64,000 nt of DNA from Clostridia bacterium (GCA_017463485.1 JAFTPD010000005.1:47773-111772); one strand, 5' to 3'. Positions 23,418 to 31,870 are shown, counted from the first letter of the stretch. Notes: generated by a model not told the origin, from the sequence alone. Program-made: numbers and translations.

Positions 23418-24625
23418 TATTTTGCAATCTCCTCAAATAGTTCAACGTACTTCTTGGTATTGATAGTTCTGGAATATTCTGCCGCGCCGTATACCTTGGC
23501 TCTGTCCGCATACTCATCAAGTACACGGGGATTGTTGTAAAGATACAAGATGTCGTTAGATATTTTATCAACGTCATCAATGTCTGCTGAAAAGCCTATC
23601 TTTTCTCTTTCAAACATATCGCCGTAATCGCTCCCCTTATCTACCGAGTTGACAATGACTCTGCGGCAAGCCATAAGCAATCCCGCCTTGCTGGGCACAG
23701 AATTTCCTATAACTCCGCGCTTAAGAGGTATTAGGCAAACCGAGCATGTACTGTAAACGTCGGAAACCATATCTTGACTTTGAAGCGGATAAAAAACGAT
23801 ATTATCCAAGCCGCGCTCTTTGGCGTCCTTTTCAAATTTGTTCCGTCTGACACCGTTTCCGATCATTTGGAACTCTATATCTGAATATTCCTTCAATTTT
23901 TGAGCGGTATCAAGAATTATCTCGGGATTGAAGTTAGTTCCCATAGTTCCTGCGTACTGTACGTAAAATTTGTCCTCGGAAAGATTGTATTTCTCAACGA
24001 AACGGTTCTCTTCCCATGCGACCTCTTTTACTGCGGAGTCATCATACCAGTTGACGATAACTCGTATTTTTTCCTCGGGAACTCCCTGCTCCATGAGCTT
24101 TACTTTCATATCCTCGGAAATAGCGGTAATAACAGTTGCTTTTTTATACGCATGCTTTTGCATGGCATAAAATATCTTTTGCATCCATTTTTGAGGCATT
24201 GAGCCATTAGCTATGGCACTACCCGGAAACATGTCCTGATTATTGAATATAACGGGACGTTTTTTTGCAAAATGACGCGCAACGCACAGCGTGAAAAATG
24301 ACGTTATGGACGACTGCAAAAATATCATGTCATAGTCATTGTTTTTCCTTATGTGCTTACGTATCTTCCACGAATACCAAACGGATTCCAGATATCTTTT
24401 TACAAATTTTGTTTTATCAACCGGCTTGCAAGGCACTTCGGAATACGAGAAACTCTTATGGTTCAAAATAGTATCGGGAAACGGCGGCAACGTCGCTCCC
24501 TCGATCCCGCGTTGTACCGCATGTATTTCAATTCCGGCATCAAGAACGTCCTCCATCAGTGCCTTCATCAAGTGCCACGATGGATTCGGCTTTCTCATTG
24601 TGCTTACCAAAAATAATATTTTCAT
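23417..24625 (-). CDS. GT4-family glycosyltransferase
   Basis: A 402-residue GT-B enzyme starting MKILFLVSTMRKPNPSWHLM. The acceptor half includes PVIFNNQDMFPGSAIANGSM; the donor half has FYVQYAGTMGTNFNPEIILD, IEFQMIGNGVRRNKFEKDAK, and IGNSVPSKAGLLMACRRVIV with a conserved Pro-Ser-Lys motif. It resembles GT4 enzymes such as WbuB-type transferases that act in amino-sugar-containing polymers, but substrate assignment is inference. I prefer the ATG at 24625 over an in-frame TTG three codons earlier; the ribosome-binding site is weak for both. Confidence 0.87.
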   Translation of the reverse strand: MKILFLVSTMRKPNPSWHLMKALMEDVLDAGIEIHAVQRGIEGATLPPFPDTILNHKSFSYSEVPCKPVDKTKFVKRYLESVWYSWKIRKHIRKNNDYDMIFLQSSITSFFTLCVARHFAKKRPVIFNNQDMFPGSAIANGSMPQKWMQKIFYAMQKHAYKKATVITAISEDMKVKLMEQGVPEEKIRVIVNWYDDSAVKEVAWEENRFVEKYNLSEDKFYVQYAGTMGTNFNPEIILDTAQKLKEYSDIEFQMIGNGVRRNKFEKDAKERGLDNIVFYPLQSQDMVSDVYSTCSVCLIPLKRGVIGNSVPSKAGLLMACRRVIVNSVDKGSDYGDMFEREKIGFSADIDDVDKISNDILYLYNNPRVLDEYADRAKVYGAAEYSRTINTKKYVELFEEIAK

Positions 24626-24672
24626 ACGCGCCAAGCTCTTTTCCGTTTTTTAATTTCTTGTATTGCTGAATT

Positions 24673-25962
24673 TCACAGACCGAAACGGCTCACGTCGAAC
24701 TGCAAATTGTTCATGCGCTGTCCATTTGTGTCGTATATTCGCACTGTCTTCTGGAAGTATTCGATCAATCTCAACTCTTCCTCGACAGAATCCACGATAA
24801 ATGTTATTCTGCCGAAGTGCTGTCCGAGCGTACCGATATTTTTAGGCTCAATAGTATCTCCCACGTGGTAATACTGGAGATAATCCACCACTGCGGGGTT
24901 TTCTCTTATACTCTCTACGCCCTCAATACGTCCGATAGTTCCAAGATCCAGCGGCACCATAAGCTGACAGCCCAAGCGTCCGTTGCAGGTGATATCAATA
25001 TTTGCTGCCTCCTCGGGAGTAATGCTTCCGCCGCCTACCGCGTATCTGAGCATCATCTTCATATCGTTGACATGAGTCAGCGGCTCGGTGAGCTTGAATA
25101 TCATACCGCCGCTCAGACGGTAACCCATCTCGTGGAAATATATCTTTCCGTCGCAAGGAAGCGACTGAATGAACGCAGTTCCATTGCGCAGTCCCATGCC
25201 CTTGAGCATGCGGCGCACGTCCGCATCCATATTGTTGATATAGTAATCCATATATTTGGACGGAGCGTGGGTGTAACCGCTTATAAGGCTTGTGCGGTGA
25301 ATAGGATCGGCAACGTAGGTATCCATCATAAAATAGGGATACGCCTCTCCGTCGCGGAGCATATAGCGTACGCTGAATATCTCGCCGCCGTTTTCAATGT
25401 ACTTTTCCGCAATTATCTTCTTGGACTTGGATGCAGCATACGCCTTTTCAAGCGCGGCGCGGACTGCGGTTGCATCCTTACAGACCGATATTCCTGCCGA
25501 GCTGCAACCGTCAACGGGCTTTACGATAATGGGATAATCGATCTTTTCAAGCTCGCTCATGGGAGTATCAAGATCTATATCGTACTCGGGTGTGCAATCC
25601 ACTCCGTATTCACGGCAATAGCTTTTGAACACGTCCTTATTTGCGCACTTGTTCCATACATCCGTTGTAGTATAGCAAGGCAATCCCGTGTTTTCGCAAA
25701 GACGGATAACGTTTCTGAGGTTAAATTCGCTCGGACCGCAGAACACGCCGTCGACGTTCTTTTCCTTAATCAGCGCGGCAAGTCCGTCCAGATCCGTCGT
25801 GCTTACCTGTGCCGTGTCGTCGGCGATCTCCTTTGCAACTCCCGTAGCATCCATATCCGTAACGATAGTATAGATGCCCATCTTTTTAGCATTACAGACC
25901 AAATCGTAAGAAGCGGAAGTTCCGCCAAGTATCAATAATCTTTTACCCTGCAAATTTTCCAC
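24673..25962 (-). CDS. ATP-grasp ligase 2 of the polysaccharide operon
   Basis: A 429-residue ATP-grasp enzyme resembling half of carbamoyl-phosphate synthase large subunit. It has a Rossmann-like start (GKRLLILGGTSASYDLVCNA), the ATP-binding stretch PIIVKPVDGCSSAGISV near residue 145, and the metal-binding region YFHEMGYRLSGGMIF near residue 275. Family enzymes join a carboxylate to an amine or thiol through an acyl-phosphate. No glutaminase or other carbamoyl synthase part is present, so the product is probably an amide on a sugar or precursor. Together with the next ATP-grasp gene and the DegT aminotransferase it may decorate an amino sugar with an amino acid. Substrate unknown. Confidence 0.85.
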   Translation of the reverse strand: MENLQGKRLLILGGTSASYDLVCNAKKMGIYTIVTDMDATGVAKEIADDTAQVSTTDLDGLAALIKEKNVDGVFCGPSEFNLRNVIRLCENTGLPCYTTTDVWNKCANKDVFKSYCREYGVDCTPEYDIDLDTPMSELEKIDYPIIVKPVDGCSSAGISVCKDATAVRAALEKAYAASKSKKIIAEKYIENGGEIFSVRYMLRDGEAYPYFMMDTYVADPIHRTSLISGYTHAPSKYMDYYINNMDADVRRMLKGMGLRNGTAFIQSLPCDGKIYFHEMGYRLSGGMIFKLTEPLTHVNDMKMMLRYAVGGGSITPEEAANIDITCNGRLGCQLMVPLDLGTIGRIEGVESIRENPAVVDYLQYYHVGDTIEPKNIGTLGQHFGRITFIVDSVEEELRLIEYFQKTVRIYDTNGQRMNNLQFDVSRFGL

Positions 25963-25993
25963 GTTAACCTCCGTAATATGTAGATGTTTCTTA

Positions 25994-27175
25994 TCACTCC
26001 GTCACTATTCTGACGGTATTGCATACTTTTTCGCAAATACGGACAGCCTCCTCGGCTGTTTCCGCCTGCGCTATGACGAAACCGACTCTGTCGGTGCTGC
26101 TGCCTATCTTGCCCACGGTATCTCCCACGTTTTTAACAAATGAGATCTCGCGCACGCCCTTAATGGCACTTGCCTCCTCGACGCCTGTGATGCTCTTTAT
26201 CACGCCTGCGGGAGGATCGAAATATCGGATGGCACTACCTTTATTGAATTTACGCTCAACGTCGGGGACTTCACCGCAGGCTATGCGGATGGTCGCCTCG
26301 ATCATATCCACGCCCGTGGACAGCGGAACGAGATGGGTGGTGATGCAATCCCCTCCCATACGCGCGCCAAGCTCCACCATTTTAGGTCCGTTCTCGGTCA
26401 GCATTATCTCAACGTGAGCGGGACCGTCCTCAATTCCTACCGCCTTAACTGCACGGCAGGCAAGGTCGCGTATCTTTATAAGATTTTCCTCGCCCAGCAT
26501 ACTCGGCTGACTGTGTCCCATTTCAACGAAATGAGGTGCGCCCGTGGTAAGCTTATCAGTTACGTTAAGGACGTGCGGCTCGCCGTGCAGCGTGATGATC
26601 TCCACGCTGACCTCGGGGCCCTGCAGATATTCCTCCACGATAACACTGCCGCCGCGTCCGTTGGCGGAGCTATAATTCACAGCCTCTCTCAGCTCGTCTG
26701 CGTTATGTATGAGCATAACTCCGCGACTACCCGAATTATCGGTAGGCTTACTGATACACGGGAAGGATATCTTATCCATCACGCCGTCAAGCTCACTCGG
26801 TGCAGACAGTATAAAGTACCACGGATGCTCAACGCCATTTGCTTCAAACGCCTTTATCATCTCACCCTTATCGGTGGATTTTATTGCCGTGTCAAACGAG
26901 ATCCCGGGCAGTCCAAGCCGCTCGCAGGATCTTGCAATGGATCGCATAGGCATATCGGTAGCCAACGTCATAATGCCGTCGGGGCAAAATGCCTCTGCCG
27001 TATCTGCCACGCCGTTGATATCTATGGTACTTACGTTGAAATATTCATCAGCGTACTTGATTCCAACGGCATTGGGATCGTAATCGATTACTCCTACGTA
27101 ATAGCCCTGCTTTTTGGCAAGCTTTATAGCGGGAAGCTGGAGTATGGATGCTCCGATAATAAGCAGCTTTTTCAT
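25994..27175 (-). CDS. ATP-grasp ligase 1 of the polysaccharide operon
   Basis: A 393-residue ATP-grasp enzyme. It begins KKLLIIGASILQLPAIKLAK, has the flexible glycine loop FPCISKPTDNSGSRGVML near residue 145, the EEYLQGPEVSVEII strand, and the catalytic-metal region KMVELGARMGGDCITTHL near residue 265. It resembles the carboxylate-amine ligase group that includes PurK-like and amino-acid ligases. Its start overlaps the end of the sugar transferase gene by 4 bp. It is distinct from the second ATP-grasp gene 31 bp downstream, so the two are not a recent duplication; they may act in sequence or on two amines. Substrate unknown. Confidence 0.86.
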   Translation of the reverse strand: MKKLLIIGASILQLPAIKLAKKQGYYVGVIDYDPNAVGIKYADEYFNVSTIDINGVADTAEAFCPDGIMTLATDMPMRSIARSCERLGLPGISFDTAIKSTDKGEMIKAFEANGVEHPWYFILSAPSELDGVMDKISFPCISKPTDNSGSRGVMLIHNADELREAVNYSSANGRGGSVIVEEYLQGPEVSVEIITLHGEPHVLNVTDKLTTGAPHFVEMGHSQPSMLGEENLIKIRDLACRAVKAVGIEDGPAHVEIMLTENGPKMVELGARMGGDCITTHLVPLSTGVDMIEATIRIACGEVPDVERKFNKGSAIRYFDPPAGVIKSITGVEEASAIKGVREISFVKNVGDTVGKIGSSTDRVGFVIAQAETAEEAVRICEKVCNTVRIVTE

Positions 27176-27825
27176 TTCTTACCTGCCTCAACCTTTTCAG
27201 CTTCGACCGCCGCAGGCTCCGTAGATGCCGCGGTCACATATATATTCTCTCTCTTGAGAACGGAAAATACCGTTTTGAACAGTATTTTGATGTCCAGCCA
27301 CAAGGACATGTGTTCAACGTAATATACGTCATTGTCCAGCTTCTGATCGGATGTGGCTGCGTTTCTGTAATATGCCTGACTGTATCCTGTGATACCGGGG
27401 CGCACATCAAGTCGCTTTTGACGTCTTTCGTCCAAATTCTCATACCCAGTGTAGTGTGTAGTCAGGTGCGCACGAGGGCCGATAAAGCTCATATCGCCCT
27501 TGAGCACGTTCAAAAACTGCGGGAATTCATCAATACTTGTTTTTCTCATGAATTTTCCGACCTTCGTAACTCGGGGATCGTTCTCGCCGTTATAGGTGGA
27601 GCCGTCTGCATTTTTGAGGTCAGGGGCATTCACCTTCATAGAGCGCAGCTTATACATCTTGAACACCTTACCACGACGACCGAGACGGGGAGCGTTGTAG
27701 AAAACGGGACCCTTATCGGTAAAGTAGATGATGGGGGCGAATATGATGATAAAAAGCAGCACAAACGGCAGCGCGATCAAGGATAAAACAATGTCGAAAA
27801 ATCTTTTGAAAAATCTGTATATCAT
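27172..27825 (-). CDS. Polyprenyl-phosphate phosphoglycosyl transferase (PglC-like)
   Basis: A 217-residue single-domain phosphoglycosyl transferase that starts repeat-unit assembly by moving a sugar-1-phosphate onto undecaprenyl phosphate. It has one N-terminal re-entrant membrane segment (RFFDIVLSLIALPFVLLFII), then GPVFYNAPRLGRRGKVFKMY, KLRSMK, the TSIDEFPQFLNVLKGDMSFI signature and GPRAHL. The size and lack of extra membrane helices match PglC rather than WbaP. In Campylobacter PglC uses a diacetamido-trideoxy sugar, which would fit the aminotransferase next to it. It overlaps both neighbours by 4 bp. Confidence 0.93.
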   Translation of the reverse strand: MIYRFFKRFFDIVLSLIALPFVLLFIIIFAPIIYFTDKGPVFYNAPRLGRRGKVFKMYKLRSMKVNAPDLKNADGSTYNGENDPRVTKVGKFMRKTSIDEFPQFLNVLKGDMSFIGPRAHLTTHYTGYENLDERRQKRLDVRPGITGYSQAYYRNAATSDQKLDNDVYYVEHMSLWLDIKILFKTVFSVLKRENIYVTAASTEPAAVEAEKVEAGKK

Positions 27826-29039
27826 TTTATGTACCCTTTCAGTATGTCGACGTATTTTTCAATGATATAGTCCACTTCCTCGTCCTTCAGGCAGGTATGG
27901 AGCGGAATTGTTACCTCGTTTGCGAAAAAATCATACGCATTGGGATAGTCCTTGATGTCAAATCCGAGGTTCTTATACGCCGTATGCATAGGAAGCGGCT
28001 TGTAATGCACGTTGCAGTACACGCCTTCCTTTGCCATCTCGATAATTATTTCGTTTCTCTGCTCTGCGGTAATGCCTGGAATGCGGGTAATATACAGATG
28101 TCCCGACGACTTATGCTCGTCCGTATAGTGAGGAAGCACCTGTACGCCGAGCGGCTTGAATGCCGCGTCGTATTTTGCGATAATAGACGCACGTCTTTCA
28201 AGCATAGCGGGATAACGCTCGAACTGCTTGAGTCCGATAGCTGCAGAAATATCCGTCATATTGCACTTATACCAAGTGCCGATAACGTCGTACTCCCACG
28301 CGCCGAGCTGAGATTTCGCCAGCGCATCCTTGCTCTGTCCGTGCAGACTGAGAAGCTGGAGCATCTTATAGATCTCCGCGTTATCTATTCCCTCTATGGT
28401 ACGCCAAGCAAGCGCACCTCCCTCTGCTGTAGTCAGATTCTTGACCGCGTGGAAGGAAAAGGAGGAGAAGTCCGCCACGTTACCTATCATTTTGCCGTGA
28501 TAGGACGCTCCGAAGGAATGAGCCGCATCCGCCATTATAGCAACTCTGCCGAGAGCCTCCTGTATTTTTCCGTTTGGACGGAACAGTCCCTTCTTGCGCT
28601 CGACGATTTCAAAGAGTCTGTCGTAGTCGCAAGGAACTCCGCCAAGGTCGACGGGAATTATCGCCTTGGTCTTTTCGGTTATCGCCGCTTCAAGTGCGTC
28701 GTAATCCATCTGATATCCGTCCTTCTGCGTATCTACCAGCACGATCTTCGCACCGATATGATCTATGACGGACGCAGATGCAGTGTATGTATAGGCGGAG
28801 GTAATGACCTCATCCCCCGGACGCACGCCAAGCACGCGGAGCGCCATTTCCGCGCAAGCGGTCTGGGAATTCAGGCACACACACTTCTCAGTTCCCAGCC
28901 ATGCGGCGATATTTGCCTCCAATCTTTTGGTTCTCGGTCCCGTGGTTATCCATCCCGAGCGGAGGGCAGCGGCTACCTCCTGCACCTCAAGGTCGGAAAT
29001 ATCCGGAGGAGAAAAAGGGATGTTCATTTTTACGTTCAT
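27822..29039 (-). CDS. DegT/DnrJ/EryC1-family sugar aminotransferase
   Basis: A 405-residue PLP-dependent aminotransferase that puts an amino group on a nucleotide-linked keto sugar. It starts MNVKMNIPFSPPDISDLEVQ, has VCLNSQTACAEMALRVLGVRPGD-like PLP-phosphate contacts early on, the DAAHSFGASY stretch, and the PLP Lys in SFSFHAVKNLTTAEGG near residue 200. This is the PglE/PseC/PerA type of enzyme. Its keto-sugar donor could be the CapE product or come from a gene elsewhere. It is the first gene of the operon; AAGGAGAG precedes the ATG and the promoter is 60 bp upstream. Confidence 0.92.
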   Translation of the reverse strand: MNVKMNIPFSPPDISDLEVQEVAAALRSGWITTGPRTKRLEANIAAWLGTEKCVCLNSQTACAEMALRVLGVRPGDEVITSAYTYTASASVIDHIGAKIVLVDTQKDGYQMDYDALEAAITEKTKAIIPVDLGGVPCDYDRLFEIVERKKGLFRPNGKIQEALGRVAIMADAAHSFGASYHGKMIGNVADFSSFSFHAVKNLTTAEGGALAWRTIEGIDNAEIYKMLQLLSLHGQSKDALAKSQLGAWEYDVIGTWYKCNMTDISAAIGLKQFERYPAMLERRASIIAKYDAAFKPLGVQVLPHYTDEHKSSGHLYITRIPGITAEQRNEIIIEMAKEGVYCNVHYKPLPMHTAYKNLGFDIKDYPNAYDFFANEVTIPLHTCLKDEEVDYIIEKYVDILKGYIK

Positions 29040-29098
29040 ATACGTATCTCTCCTTTGAGCAAAAATATATGTAAATGGGCATAAAATTACACTATACC

Positions 29099-29128
29099 AT
29101 TATAACACATTTGCGTAAGACTTGTCAA
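29099..29128 (-). promoter_or_regulatory. Promoter of the polysaccharide operon
   Basis: Minus strand: TTGACA (29128-29123), 18-bp spacer, TATAAT (29104-29099). It is the only consensus promoter found for the 15 genes down to 12914. The leader is about 50 nt and shows no clear attenuator. Confidence 0.85.
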
Positions 29129-29227
29129 GACAAAAATGCCGTTTATTTTACACATATTCAAATTTATTGTAGACAAATTTACGTGTGCTTCGATATTTTT
29201 TGACATTATATGCCAAAAAATGCACAA

Positions 29228-29257
29228 AATCGCCTCCCCACTGCCGAGGAGGCGATT
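29228..29257 (-). terminator. Terminator of the nucleoside kinase operon
   Basis: AATCGCCTCC (29228-29237) and GGAGGCGATT (29248-29257) form a perfect 10-bp stem with a 10-base loop and a T-rich run beyond it on the minus strand, five bases after the kinase stop codon. Confidence 0.85.
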
Positions 29258-29262
29258 TAAAA

Positions 29263-30966
29263 TTATTTTCTGTAAAATGCGTTTCCGCCGATAAATTCGC
29301 GGACAAGGCTTGTGGGCGGGATTTCGTCGTCCACGTCAGCCTCGTGAATGAAGTTGAGCACCTTGACTATTGCTCTGACCTCGTCATAATACTCGTCCTC
29401 AGGCTGTACGGCAAGGAGCAACGGGAATATATGCTTTTTCAGCACCGCAAGCTCGTACAGGGTGGAGCTGTTGAGTATAACATCGGCGTTGGAGTGGAAC
29501 GGGAATATCCACTTCTCCTCTCCCCTTCTTACCGAGCCCCACATGGACACGGTCTCCTGCACCGAGGAATTGCGCGTTTCGAAATCGCGCACTATTCTGC
29601 GAAGCAGGCGCAGATAGCTGGACGGTATTCTGCTGTGGTAATCAAGATTGAGCGCCAAGAATGGGCTGACGTACATTCTGAATACCGCGTCTGAAGGCAT
29701 ACCCTCTGGCAACAGAATGGGATTGAGCGCGTGGAGACCCTCCACTATGATCACGGAATCCGCCTCCAGCTTGAGCCGCTTGCCTATCCACTCGCGCTTA
29801 CCTGTTTTGAAATTAAAGTGCGGAAGCTCAACGTCCCAGCCCTCAAGCAACTGACGGAGCTGCTTTCCGAACAGTGCGGTATCAATAGCGTTGATATGCT
29901 CAAGGTCTGGCTTGCCGTCCTCGCAAAGCGGCAATTTATCCCTATCGATATAGTAGTCATCAAGGCTCATAAGCACCGGCTTTTTTCCGTGCACTCGGAG
30001 CTGTGTTGCAAGTCTGTTGGCAGACGTCGTCTTACCCGACGAGCTGGGTCCCGATAGCATGACCGCCTTCGCGCCGCGCTGACAGATCATATCCGCAATC
30101 TCCGAAAATCTCTTTTCGTGCAAGGCTTCATTAACTCTGATAAGCTCACGTATCCTACCGTTATCTACCAACACGTTGAGGTCGGCAACGGTCTCACATT
30201 CCATAAGCTCTCCCCATCGCTTGCCCTCGGTATAAACGTTGATGTAATGGGGCATCTCGTCGTAATTTGCCACCTTATCGGGCGCTTCCGCATTCGGGAA
30301 TACGAACAAAAATCCCTCGTCTGCGGGCAGAATATCCCACGAGCGGAGATAGGATGTATAAGGCGCCATCTCGCCGTAGTAGTACTCCATAAATCCGTCG
30401 AAATCGTATACGCTGATGGTCGGCTTTTCGCGGTATGCAAGCAGCTTTACCTTATCCGTCCAGCCCTTTGCGCCGTAGTATCCTACGGCATTGGCGGTGG
30501 ATATTTTGCGGCGGACGAGCTTGACGTTTGCCGCCACTATTTCCTCAACACGCGCCTTAAGCCGCTCGGCAGAGAAATCAGGCGCACCCGACACGGTTAT
30601 GTAAAGTCCCGCTCCCACGATACAGTTCATTTTGGCTCTTGCCTTGGGCCAGAGCTGCTCCATAGCCGCAAAAAGTATAAACTGCGCTGTGCGCATATAC
30701 GCTTCCCTACCTGCGTTGTCGCAGTATCGGATAAGGCGCACGACTCCGCCCGACGCCGCCATTGCCTTGCGCAACGACTCGCTCTCGGGGGTTACGTCCT
30801 TATGCCTTACGGGTATGTAATTCAGTGTAAATATCTCGCCCGCTATCTTTGCCACCAGCGGGTCGGTGGAAAGCTTGCCTGTGACAAGCCCAAGCTTTTT
30901 TACTATGTCCAACAATGATTCTTCCGGCTTCGCCTCTATCGGATAGCCGTCTATTATCAGCTTCAT
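29263..30966 (-). CDS. Nucleoside (uridine-type) kinase with TGS domain
   Basis: A 567-residue protein with a threonyl-tRNA-synthetase-like front: a TGS-type domain at residues 1-60 and a second-additional-domain-like part to about 250. A P-loop kinase follows with Walker A GPSSSGKTT (306-314), a SLDDYYID motif and VIIVEGLHALNP. This architecture is common in Firmicutes and is annotated as uridine kinase or nucleoside kinase; it lacks the aminoacylation core and C-terminal anticodon domain. It probably phosphorylates a nucleoside in salvage, but the true substrate is not established. It lies 24 bp after the YgjV-GNAT gene, behind the same riboswitch-like leader, which makes a purine-related role worth considering. 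Confidence 0.88.
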   Translation of the reverse strand: MKLIIDGYPIEAKPEESLLDIVKKLGLVTGKLSTDPLVAKIAGEIFTLNYIPVRHKDVTPESESLRKAMAASGGVVRLIRYCDNAGREAYMRTAQFILFAAMEQLWPKARAKMNCIVGAGLYITVSGAPDFSAERLKARVEEIVAANVKLVRRKISTANAVGYYGAKGWTDKVKLLAYREKPTISVYDFDGFMEYYYGEMAPYTSYLRSWDILPADEGFLFVFPNAEAPDKVANYDEMPHYINVYTEGKRWGELMECETVADLNVLVDNGRIRELIRVNEALHEKRFSEIADMICQRGAKAVMLSGPSSSGKTTSANRLATQLRVHGKKPVLMSLDDYYIDRDKLPLCEDGKPDLEHINAIDTALFGKQLRQLLEGWDVELPHFNFKTGKREWIGKRLKLEADSVIIVEGLHALNPILLPEGMPSDAVFRMYVSPFLALNLDYHSRIPSSYLRLLRRIVRDFETRNSSVQETVSMWGSVRRGEEKWIFPFHSNADVILNSSTLYELAVLKKHIFPLLLAVQPEDEYYDEVRAIVKVLNFIHEADVDDEIPPTSLVREFIGGNAFYRK

Positions 30967-30990
30967 GATCTTCCTCCGTTAATTAAAACT

Positions 30991-31620
30991 CTATTTCTTT
31001 TTTCTTTGTGTGACAGGCTCTTTCAGCTCCTTGACCATCACACCGTCCGACATGACAAATCCCGTTTTTTCGAGATACTTATTGTGCTGCTTTGATCCCT
31101 GATTTTCGTACACCTTGCGTGCGCCCGTATACCAAAGCTGTCCAAACAGATAGCCTGCCACGGATCTGTCGCGGTACGCAGGTGCAACGTAGTCCAGCTT
31201 GACGCTGATCGCATCTCCGTCGCGACTTCCCAGCAGCAAGCCCGCCATTTCAGCTCCCGCGTAGACCAGATGTGCCTCATTCACACAGCTCATATCAAAA
31301 TCATATTCGGGAAACAGCTTTTCTATGTCTTGTCTGTAATGCAAAAGGAAATATCCTACCGCTTCGTCGTCCGCCCGCGAGATAATATGGCGGAACACGA
31401 CCCTCACTCTTGCAGAGGCAAGCAGCTTATATACATTTATCGTCGCCAAGCAGAAATTCAGTATGACAACAGGCCAGGTATTGCACAGTATGGCGTATAT
31501 CATACTGATCACCGAGCCGACAATGTTGAGCAGTCTCAGCTTCAAGACTGAGGACATCATCATGGACGTTATGACAAACGCCGTCCCTATATATCCGAAT
31601 ATCTCAAGATAAATGTTCAT
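30991..31620 (-). CDS. YgjV-like membrane domain fused to GNAT domain
   Basis: A 209-residue fusion. Residues 1-80 hold three hydrophobic segments of the YgjV (Imp-YgjV) type (FGYIGTAFVITSMMMSSVLK, LLNIVGSVISMIYAI). Residues 85-209 look like a GNAT acetyltransferase: VYAGAEMAGLLLG, SVKLDYVAPAYRDRSVAGYL with the acetyl-CoA-loop-like region, and a final NKYLEKTGFVMSDG strand. The start at 31620 is set by GGAGG six bases upstream; longer in-frame starts run through the regulatory leader. The first gene of a two-gene operon with the nucleoside kinase, it is directly behind a riboswitch-like structure. Acceptor and membrane role unknown. Confidence 0.8.
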   Translation of the reverse strand: MNIYLEIFGYIGTAFVITSMMMSSVLKLRLLNIVGSVISMIYAILCNTWPVVILNFCLATINVYKLLASARVRVVFRHIISRADDEAVGYFLLHYRQDIEKLFPEYDFDMSCVNEAHLVYAGAEMAGLLLGSRDGDAISVKLDYVAPAYRDRSVAGYLFGQLWYTGARKVYENQGSKQHNKYLEKTGFVMSDGVMVKELKEPVTQRKKK

Positions 31621-31717
31621 TTTGCCTCCAAAACAAAAAAAGTTGGCTACCGCGATAAAGATTCGGTAGTCAACCATTACGGTGGTTGGTAGAAACGTCT
31701 GTCCCATTACAAACATA
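31621..31717 (-). promoter_or_regulatory. Purine-family riboswitch with overlapping terminator
   Basis: On the minus strand, 31711-31655 folds like a purine riboswitch: P1 GGTA/TACC (31711-31708 with 31658-31655, plus AAGA/TCTT outside an internal loop), P2 GTTTGT/ACAGAC with loop AATGGG, the conserved junction GTTTCTACC (31686-31678), P3 CAACC/GGTTG with loop ACCGTAAT, and junction GAC then TACC. The ligand-reading base is C (31659), as in guanine sensors. The loops keep the GG/CC kissing pair. GTTGACTACCG (31664-31654) can instead pair with CGGTAGCCAAC (31642-31632), followed by seven T bases: an intrinsic terminator sharing strands with P3 and P1. Ligand binding should therefore prevent termination. 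P2 and its loop are shorter than usual. Confidence 0.8.
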
Positions 31718-31739
31718 TACCCTTCTTGCATTTCAACAC

Positions 31740-31768
31740 ATTGTATCATAAATTTTCCTTTTTGTCAA
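31740..31768 (-). promoter_or_regulatory. Promoter of the riboswitch operon
   Basis: Minus strand: TTGACA (31768-31763), 17-bp spacer, TACAAT (31745-31740); start near 31733, giving a leader of about 113 nt that contains the aptamer and terminator. Confidence 0.85.
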
Positions 31769-31841
31769 CCCCTTTTTGTGAAAAATGCTAATTTTTTAAA
31801 AAATTGCCGTCAAAATGTGGCAAATAATTTTAAATATGTAC

Positions 31842-31870
31842 TTGATATTCAGCGTTGAATGTGATATAAT
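31842..31870 (+). promoter_or_regulatory. Promoter of the ABC exporter operon
   Basis: TTGATA (31842-31847), 17-bp spacer, TATAAT (31865-31870); start near 31877. Confidence 0.8.

Noticed and set aside
24817-25938. Plus-strand open frame of 373 codons inside the ATP-grasp gene
   Set aside because: Antisense to a gene with intact ATP-grasp motifs; no promoter or ribosome-binding site.
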